From positions 1,488,001 to 1,552,000 of the forward strand of contig JASJOG010000018.1 in assembly GCA_030142905.1 (NCBI GenBank): a stretch of DNA of 64,000 nucleotides, given 5' to 3'. Shown here piece after piece: positions 56,420 to 64,000 of the stretch; positions within the stretch are counted from its first letter, which is position 1; the number at the start of each line of letters is the position of its first letter. The notes below the pieces were generated by a model. That model did not search any database. It was not told where the DNA came from and worked only from the letters and a program-made list of their open reading frames with translations. Origin of the DNA: Heliopora coerulea. Lineage: Eukaryota; Cnidaria; Anthozoa; Scleralcyonacea; Helioporidae. The position numbers and the translations under genes are program-made.

Positions 56420-58000
56420 AGGGAAAATCGGGTTTAAATTTGACGAAACTCTATGCTAATTAAGATCCGATATCCAAACTGTCTCGGCACTGATTTCCTT
56501 TGTGTTTAGGTCATGAATTCTTAATGAGTTTGAGATATGAAATTTCATGCTAGTTAATATTCATAGTGTTTTTGTCAAGTATAAAAGTCTTGCATATGAT
56601 CAAATACGCGCATATGATCGGACAGTTTTCCTGATGAAAATTAATGAGTTTTTGAATGGTAATTACTCTCTTGGTGAAGGAATGTGGGTTTAAAATTTTG
56701 ATGAAAAATGCTCATTGGTGGATATTTAATGGATGGACGGCGTAATTGGCATGTCCCACTCCCGCGTTTTGTTGTAAGCTCGATTACGTCCTTCCACGGT
56801 TCTAAGATCGTCAGAACAGGTTAACGGAGAGAATTAGGTACCTTAGGCTTACATACTTGACTTGACTGGGCTTGCTATCACACTCTTTTACCCACACGAT
56901 ATGGCGAAAGTTCAATGTTCAAACTTTGTTATATTGGCCCAGTCGGGTCATCAGAGGGGAGTTATGGAAGCCAAACTGAATCTCCTGTTTGGGCAGTCAA
57001 GAAACTGCTGGAGAAGCAATTCACTAGACATTAAAGACTCAACGAGCCACTTGGCTCATCTCGGTTGTATACCAATCTTATAAAATGGAAATATAAGCTG
57101 AAAAATGAATGTTTTTGCATAGGCTTTGTTTGTTGCCACTGAATTGGACTTCTCGTCAGCACTAAGTGGTCGGTCATTGGCAAATCGCACAGTAAGGCGG
57201 AATTCGCATTTCTAAGAGGCAGGCTCTTCTTTTGCCAGCTCCACCCACGTAGAAGCTAATTATATTCTGTTAATTATATTAATTAGCTAATTATATTATA
57301 TTCTGTTAGAAGCTAATTATATTCTAATAATATTCTATTCATCAATCGCCCAAGTCTGAGAAATAATACTTTAGGATTTTAAGAAAAAACCCCAGAAAAA
57401 TCAAAGTTGAGAAGGTTAACTTTGTAAACAATATGTCCACAATGGACATGTGGGCTGATGCTAATTTTATACCGATATTTACCCAACTTACTGCAATAAC
57501 GTATATCATGGAATCTGCAGAAAATTTTGATGTAATAAATGTTATGCTTCCCGGGGTTTCTTTAAGAAAATATCTCGAGGAGACGGCAGAAAAGAACTTT
57601 AAAGGATTTCGGGGGACACAATACTTTAAGTTGTCTAGCATACTCTGAAAGAAACTTTTGACTCGTATTCTACTCTTTTGAGATTAGTTACGGTGCAACT
57701 CACCCCGACTACATTACCCTCAATTTCTTTAACGAATCAACAGTCCTTTGCAAATGCCTCCACAGTATCAGTCTCAGAGCATTTCATTTTGAACCAATTT
57801 CCAAAAATCTATCGCATATTTGCATTATTCAAAGCGTTTTGCCAAGCTTGAACGTTGTATCCGTACTTGTACCTTGACTTTACCGCCTATATTTTTATCA
57901 CACAAACGTAATACGTCCACGAGTTAACGTTATTATTCTGTCCCGGCAGCGTATTCGTGCTCATTATAGAGCATACAGTAGATGTTAATATGAATTAATT
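56420..58000. other. Scramblase intron, no further gene recognised
   Basis: AT-rich; 57250-57335 has repeated TAGCTAATTATATTCTG units. A 71-codon frame at 57433 on the plus strand mirrors a 99-codon frame on the minus strand, and neither shows a known motif. Confidence 0.35.
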
Positions 58001-58010
58001 TTTTCTGTAG

Positions 58011-58088
58011 TTTTAACAGGATGTGAATTCAAAAATAAGTACCATGTTTATAATACCGTTGGTCAACAAATCTTTTTTGTCCAAGAAG
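58011..58088 (+). CDS. Phospholipid scramblase, second visible exon
   Basis: The acceptor is TTTTCTGTAG at 58010 rather than the nearby AACAG, because only the first gives the conserved EVLTG reading from the split codon at 49155. Encodes VLTGCEFKNKYHVYNTVGQQ and IFFVQE in phase 1 at both ends (78 bp), donor GTGAGT. In vertebrate scramblases the same strand pair reads LTGFE-x-x-N-K-Y-x-x-x-N-x-x-G-Q. Confidence 0.93.
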
Positions 58089-58748
58089 GTGAGTGTTCGT
58101 CCATTAAATGCTTTTTATTTTTTCTTGAAGTAAAAATTTGTTGATATTGCAACGATACAAAAGTAATATCCGTATTACGTCAAGTCCAATGGAAATAAAC
58201 ATGTTTAGAGAATCGATATCCGCTAAATTGTCAAGAAAAATAAAACTGAAGGAGCTCAACGTCAATAGAACAAGATTTTAAAACATGAATTTTTGAGAAA
58301 TGGTGGCTTAGAATACCGATTGACCAGTGTTCTTACTGATGTGGTATTTTTAAATATTTTGAGTATGTGAAATTGAGAAATTATGGGCTATGACCATTCC
58401 GGAGTTATGCCCAAGGAAAGCATGAGCTGCACAAAACTAACATAATTGTGTTCAACAGCCTTAAATAAACAGCTTGGAGAGTTTGAGATCTCCAAGATTT
58501 TTTCTTTCCGGCGATGTTCCAGCCATAAATCTTAAATCTGGGACGTCATTAATGGTTGTGCCTACACAGATTTCACTTTATAAGTTTGAAGCTGTAGTTT
58601 TCAGTGATAAAGCACTGAAGTCTAGTACATGCTTCAAAATAGTTAGTATGGTAAAGGTGTCCGTAATGCCCAAATTAGGCTGATCAATTATGACGTCGCC
58701 AATTTCGGTTTCTGCGCTTATCCCTCACCGAAAAAAATAACCTCTAAA

Positions 58749-58905
58749 GGCCGCTTTCCATTAGACGAAATTTCTTCGCGCAAAGGGACTTTTTTTTTGT
58801 CTCGTGAGCTTTCCGCTGGAACTAATGATGGGTCTATTCAATTTGAACAATGAAAAGTCGATTCTCGCGACAAAGTTCGCCTAGTGGAAAACGGCCTTTA
58901 AGAAA
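58749..58905. mobile_element. Palindromic MITE, same family as 5190-5333 and 50133-50285
   Basis: Inverted ends TAAAGGCCGCTTTCCATTAG and TAAAGGCCGTTTTCCACTAG with CG-rich inner blocks (CTTCGCGCAAAG, TTCTCGCGAC). Confidence 0.75.
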
Positions 58906-58909
58906 GCTA

Positions 58910-60550
58910 TTTCACAAGTACAACTATAAAAAACAATCTCAGATACGAATAGAAAAGATTGAAAATATAGTCCGATTTGGCCTTCAAATTGGAGAGCTCT
59001 GTGAATAATTTGAAATGCTTTGGAATTGAGTGTTTTGAAAGAAGAACAATTTAGATTTGCAATGGTCTTGTACAACGATAATGCAGCAGCCAATTTCGAA
59101 CGCACAGACTCAAGTATTTATTGGTATTTATACGCTTCAATTTTACGCGTCATATTGAATTCTAAGAGGGTATTATGTTAGACTTCTATCGCGTAAAATG
59201 CGCGCAAAATGTGCATTAAGAAGCATTGCTTTTCGTGACATCGATCACATTCGCAGGCATGGGTATCCTAAGTTGGGAGTCAGGGGTCAGTCGCTCACTC
59301 AATATTAAACAAGGGAAGGGCATTGCTCACCAAATATTAGTCGCATAGTTAATTCGAAAACACATTTTTTCTTCATAAAGGTATACGAACAGCAGGGAAA
59401 ATTTTACAACCTTGAAAGATCATTTACAATATCAAAACTGAATCGACAAACCAGAAAAAGATTAATTAGTTACTATATTTTATTATTTCTTCTGTTTGTC
59501 TCTGACATGTGAATTGTCAGCCAAAAGTCGTGCGACACGATTACTGATGAAGAAATTTTAATATGAGTTAAAGCAAAACCAGAATAATTCACCAATATCA
59601 CTAAGCCGACCAGACGCTATTTACACGCGCTGATTCAAAAGTGGCGTTTCTATAATCGATAACTCATATATGTGGATCTCAATACGACCTACAACTATCA
59701 CTTGATGGAAGCAAGAAAAACGTTTTCTACTACTTAAAAAGTTCAGTAACTCCAACTAACAAACATGTCGATTGATTTTACCCTAAATACAGACACGAAA
59801 CCTTGCACAAATATCATTTCCGTTACCAAAAGGTTTCAAACTATCATAAAACAAATACAAAAATTTCCCTCTGGTTATCTTATACCTTTAATGAACTTTA
59901 CGCTCTCTTCGTTGTAGGTAAATTAAAACTCACACTGCTGCGAAAAACTCAGAACACAATGACGGTATCTCCTCTCTTGATGGTTGACAAATAACACTGA
60001 GTGTCTCCCAGACAGTGGGCTTTTACGATAGTCCTTTTGCTGGCAGTTCGTATGACGACGTGGTCGTGAGCATTTTGAAACTTATCTTTATCATTTTGAA
60101 TATGTGAAATGCCATTTCAACGGAAACGATTTTAGAAAAAAACTAATCCTTTTTTAGACACTTTTATGTTCATTTATCGATAAGTTTCTGCAAGCAACAA
60201 ATAAGCTTTCTGAAAATTATCATTTACTGTAGCTGTCAGCATACAAATGTGACATTAAGATGCCTTTGCATGCTAGCCAAATAGCAATCTTAAAATGTAA
60301 TTAATGGTTGAGATCTGTTATTGGAAAAACACTTCTTTAGTTACCTTAGGTCCTTCGGCGATTTTTGTTGGTCATCTCTCGCTTCATCGCATGTTCAATG
60401 CAGCAGGCCTACGCATGCATGACACAATTTTTTTTTTCATTCCTAAAAATTTGTTCTGGGTATACTGACTCCGTTGACCTGCTATTAGTTAAGGGTCTGC
60501 AAATTTGATAGCAACTTGCGTGCTTCTTAATTGTTTTTGGTTGCAACCTT
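58910..60550. other. Scramblase intron, no further feature supported
   Basis: AT-rich intronic sequence without a recognised repeat or ORF. Confidence 0.4.
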
Positions 60551-60553
60551 CAG

Positions 60554-60746
60554 ATACTGACTGTCTTACGCGCCAATGCTGTGGTCCTTTGCGACCATTT
60601 GACATCAAGGTAACAGACAACTATGAAAGAGAAGTTATACGTTTGGTGCGTCCACTTCGTTGCCAGGGATGCTGTTGTCCGTGTTGTCTTCAGGTGCTCG
60701 AAGTTCAGTCTCCACCTGGTCAAGTGATTGGTTATGTGAAGGAAAG
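60554..60746 (+). CDS. Phospholipid scramblase, exon with the Cys-rich palmitoylation motif
   Basis: Bounded by CTTCAG and GTACTA. Encodes DTDCLTRQCCGPLRPFDIKV, YEREVIRLVRPLRCQGCCCP, CCLQVLEVQSPPGQVIGYVK. The CCCPCC run is the palmitoylation cluster that sends scramblases to the membrane, and RPLRC-x-x-CCCPCCLQ is a family hallmark. The final Arg codon is split and completed at 63452. Confidence 0.96.
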
Positions 60747-61263
60747 GTACTAAATTGTTATTGAACAAAATATTGAAATGCCTTGTGCTAAAGCTTATCA
60801 ACTGACCCGGGGTGCAACACGGAATTTCCGGACAAAATTTTAAAAGTCTGCTTCCTCGGAGTGAAATAGAACAGTCTTTCTATTTAAGAGCTGCGAAGTC
60901 GCTCCCAAAACGTATTTTATAGCTCATATATCGTTAAAAAAACACTCTTTGATTGAAAAAAAAAAATGAAATATAATATTTAGCTGGGATACTAGAATTT
61001 TTTCCCGCAGTTGCGAATTAATTGCCTCCGCATGAATCTCGAAGGATTTTCTTTTTACTTGAAAAATCTGTATGCGATTTGTTTTGTTTTTGGACATTTG
61101 TACGTGTACAGTTTTTCTTATCTCCATTGATCTGAAAAATATTGAAAAATGATCGTACCAGACATTGATACTGGCTTTTTGTGAAGGCCCTTTTTTAAAA
61201 TTTTGTTTAATTTATTATTTCTTCTTTACTAGTTCACACAATGTTAAATATATTAAAGAATGT

Positions 61264-61331
61264 AATGAATTAAATAGGAAGACGTTCTCTGAACACTTAC
61301 GGTCGGAGAACGTCTTTCTATTTAATTCATT
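61264..61331. repeat. Perfect 26-bp-arm hairpin in the scramblase intron
   Basis: AATGAATTAAATAG and GACGTTCTC are mirrored exactly except one base by GAGAACGTC, CTATTTAATTCATT, with a 16-base loop. Confidence 0.9.
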
Positions 61332-61339
61332 GTGTATAA

Positions 61340-61910
61340 TCCCGACCGCGCATCATCCATTTTCTCCATTGAAGGATGTCTTTATACTCGTATGAAGTTT
61401 GCAGTTGGCAGCCTGGAATTTCGCAGTTGAAAAAGATGCATTATCAGTTTCTAACTAAACTACATTATTCTAGTCTATATACAATTCAAAATGCAGTTTA
61501 ACTCCATAGTATAATCACGCGACATTCTACTTGGGTCCAGTTGACTATTTCTTCAGCTGCTAGTAGTTTTTTATTTACTTGGAAAGACGTCGTCCGATAT
61601 TAAAAGTCGTTTCAGACATCGACTCTAGTTAAAAAGAGAATACCGTACATAATTTGCTCTATTGTAAGACTGAGTATCAAAGCCTTCATTGTGCCATGGC
61701 GATGAATTTGAGTACTGGCAATAAAATCATTAAGGTAAGCCCTGAATGTTATGTTACTGAGACGTGAATAGGCTAGTTAGGTAATCCGTGACAAAATTTC
61801 TGTATCCTTTGAAATCGGTTCAGCGTGTATAAAGTATGACAGACCATAATATTAACCGAACGATTTTTGGGATATTCATTAATTTTTAATCGTTTTTATG
61901 TGTATTGTCC
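61340..61910. other. Scramblase intron, nothing recognised
   Basis: No supported feature. Confidence 0.4.
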
Positions 61911-61918
61911 CCATCATA

Positions 61919-62203
61919 GTTCCCAGGGCCTGTTCGGTAAACTAGAGATCGGAGGCCCTGGTAAAAGACGATAAAAATGTACCAAATTCGTGGACATTTA
62001 GGTCGCACATTTTCAAGGTACGCCGACCTCGTGTTTTGAAATTGATCTACTGATACGTCTAGAATTACGTTTAATTTCGAAGAAAGCCACAAGTTGGTGC
62101 TAGGCAAGCTTGAACTGCCGACGAATATCCCAGAATCTGGGACATAATGATCATCTTTGATTAGGGCCTCCGATTTCCAGTTTAGCAAAGAGGCCCTGGG
62201 AAC
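61919..62203. mobile_element. MITE with 40-bp inverted ends
   Basis: GTTCCCAGGGCCTGTTCGGT continues through AAACTAGAGATCGGAGGCCC; the right end inverted reads GTTCCCAGGGCCTCTTTGCT, AAACTGGAAATCGGAGGCCC. Target duplication not clear. Confidence 0.85.
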
Positions 62204-62763
62204 AAGGATGGTATTATCCCATGTTAAACCGCTATAGATTGGATATGGATGAACTGATCTAATGAAAATCTAATAAAAGTATGTAAACAAGTAATTTTTG
62301 CACCCTTTCTAGGTCTGCTTACTATTTTATAAAAGAAATATAGAATGGTTTTCTATGATTAGAAGTAACTATTATAAGCCAAGGAGCCGAGATTTGTACG
62401 AGCAGACAGTGAATATGAGGTCGAGAGCGAGGGATTTTGTGTTATGTATTGGGATTAGTAGTTGGGATTTTGTTTCGTTTGTTTCTAATAACTGGGGGGG
62501 GGAGCATTAAACTATTGGTCAAACATAAGTATTTTTCGTTTTGACCAGTAAATTTTTTTTTTCTCTGAAATTTGATGACCGTCATGATTGACTTATCTTT
62601 AATTTTACTTCACTTTGCCTAGTCGTATTTATACACGGGGGCCTTTTCCTTGCTGCCGTGTCGGATATTGACGAAAGAAGAGTAGTCCTGATAATTTTGC
62701 ACATAAATTTGAAAAATCTATGTCTTTCACTAATTTCTTTGTTTACAAATTTATAATATCTGA

Positions 62764-63080
62764 TTACGCTAACTTAAACTGTTTACAATAAGAAAAGAAT
62801 ATTAATGTTCCAAGGAAATTTTGAGTATGATTAATGGTTTTCCATACCGATATTGTCAATCGTATTAAAAGATTGAATAGACGGTTGATCTCTATGGTTG
62901 ACAATATCAAGTAATAAACTGTTCCAGGAAAGAACTCCGGGATTTGGAAAAGCTGGATTTTAGGAAATTGGAGTCTCTGGTCATTGTTTCTCAATTTATA
63001 TTTATTGTTATGATTTGTAGTAAATAGGTCTGACAAATACCTGGATCTCATTCCTTGCAATGCTTAGAAAGTCACTGGAG
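62764..63080 (-). pseudogene. L2-like C-terminal relic
   Basis: GMRSRYLSDLFTTNHNNKYK followed by LRNNDQRLQFPK is the C-terminal block of L2-like proteins (x-PxYLSDLF..LRN). It is heavily decayed and lies antisense in the scramblase intron. Confidence 0.7.
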
Positions 63081-63451
63081 TTCGTGTTTTTGAAGAATAG
63101 TTTTAATTGGTTCCCCTTCTATCTCTAGGTGACTTGGTTAGGAATTGTAACATGAAGTGTTTGACATTCGTGGAAAATCCGAAACAGTAACTAGGTACCC
63201 TGAAGAGACTGAGGAGGGATTTTTTTCCCATAGTTTTATAGATCCGATAAAACGTGTCTTTATAAAAGCAGGCATTACGATGATATCGATATAGTTGAAA
63301 TGATATACCAATATGGGATATCTCTCACATCGTTTTTTGAGTTAAGAACATTTTTATATGTTTTTCCCTTTGAAGCACGTTCTTAAGTTTAATCCCCCAT
63401 TAAAATTGGCTTGATGAGAATAATTCTACTAAAACAAGATTATTCTTTCAG

Positions 63452-63563
63452 GTGGACCTGTTGTTACCCAAAATTTGACCTCGAAAACGCTAACGAAGAA
63501 CTCTTACTGACTATTTCTGGACCACTCTGCCCGTGCAAATGTTGTGCTGATGTTGAATTCAAT
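63452..63563 (+). CDS. Phospholipid scramblase, fourth visible exon
   Basis: Bounded by TTTCAG and GTATGG. Completes the Arg codon from 60746 and reads RWTCCYPKFDLENANEELLL, TISGPLCPCKCCADVEFN. The W-x-C-C-x-P-K-F and G-P-x-C-x-C-x-C-C-x-D-V-x-F patterns match the second half of the scramblase barrel. Confidence 0.95.
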
Positions 63564-63694
63564 GTATGGAAGTACCATTCATCATTATAGTTCATTTGAA
63601 AGAAAGGATATATTTTTAGTACTCTATTTCTTGGAGCTACACCTCTGTCTTTTTTTCTTATACTTTTTTACTCTTTCACTCTTTTTTCCCAAAG

Positions 63695-63797
63695 GTAATG
63701 TCAGCCGATGGATCTACCCCAGTGGGAAAGGTGTCAAAGCAATGGATGGGTGCTTTCACTGAAATGTTTACTGATGCCGATAATTTTTCGGTTACTT
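63695..63797 (+). CDS. Phospholipid scramblase, fifth visible exon
   Basis: Bounded by CCCAAAG and GTAAGT. Reads VMSADGSTPVGKVSKQWMGA, FTEMFTDADNFSVT and leaves in phase 1. DADNF is the Asp-rich Ca2+-binding segment near the C-terminus. The last exon (the hydrophobic C-terminal helix) lies beyond the window. Confidence 0.95.
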
Positions 63798-63799
63798 GT

Positions 63800-64000
63800 A
63801 AGTTGTAAATTATGGTCGTGTGACACGATGTTATTACCAACGTAGTATTTTCATAAAAAGGTAATCAGACGGCGCATAGTCTTGTGCACGTAGTACACCG
63901 TGTGAAAACTCGTAAACTGATTTACGGTTGTTAACTCATATATGACACAAAATTTTTTTGATTAAAAAGAAACATCTTATCATATATGAGTTATTTTTTC
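63800..64000. repeat. Partial inverted repeat at the window edge
   Basis: AACTCATATATGA at 63931-63943 is mirrored by TCATATATGAGTT at 63980-63992, with an A/T-rich centre. Confidence 0.6.

Noticed and set aside
57342..57648. Overlapping 99-codon (-) and 71-codon (+) frames in the scramblase intron
   Set aside because: Neither has a start or splice context or a motif I recognise; kept as unexplained.
1..64000. Search for CRISPR arrays, operons, rRNA genes and intact tRNA genes
   Set aside because: None seen; the window is eukaryotic, and its direct repeats are a minisatellite or microsatellites.

Overview
This is a eukaryotic nuclear window, AT-rich, with split genes and very dense transposable-element debris. 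The mix of L2/CR1-like, Crack-like, NeSL/R2-like and Penelope-like retroelement relics, many small hAT elements, a TTAGGG-type interstitial tract and a UGA-containing GPX4-type gene suggests an anthozoan cnidarian, most likely a stony coral. That assignment is inference from gene and repeat style.

Three host genes are supported. (1) On the plus strand, 6913-9844, a three-exon gene encodes a short charged helical protein that I cannot name; all splice phases agree. (2) On the minus strand, 17244-20038, a two-exon GPX4-type glutathione peroxidase has an in-frame TGA at the catalytic position, and a SECIS-like hairpin lies about 85 bases past its stop codon. (3) On the plus strand, 49021 to beyond 63797, five exons encode most of a phospholipid scramblase; the N-terminal and last exons lie outside what I could find. 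Its first visible intron (about 8.9 kb) is full of nested transposons.

The rest is mobile DNA. 0-6 kb: an L2-like retrotransposon (2127-5013) between two inverted copies of another repeat. 7-10 kb: gene 1, with a Tigger/pogo-like element and a hAT element in its introns. 10.7-14.6 kb: minus-strand NeSL/R2-like and L2-like fragments joined at (ATT)n tracts. 15.4-15.9 kb: a Tigger-like MITE that resembles a family I know from mammals. 20.4-21.6 kb: a hAT derivative upstream of the GPX gene. 21.9-25 kb: an L2 relic and NeSL-type ends. 25.3 kb: telomere-like repeats. 29.7-32.3 kb: an L2 relic and a hAT element holding a second nested element. 36.4-38.4 kb: a 2000-bp Mutator-like element with about 433-bp terminal inverted repeats and a small spliced gene of unknown type. 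39-42 kb: large fold-back structures. 43-47 kb: hAT and NeSL/R2-like fragments. 51.2-54.3 kb: a hAT element carrying a Crack-like retrotransposon that itself carries a 110-bp insert.

The most useful observations are the selenocysteine GPX with its candidate SECIS, the gene-bearing Mutator-like element, six transposon insertions dated relative to one another by nesting and target-site duplications, and at least four hammerhead-core-like modules, some inside fold-backs, probably left by Penelope-like elements. Everything was read by eye; no search or folding program was run.
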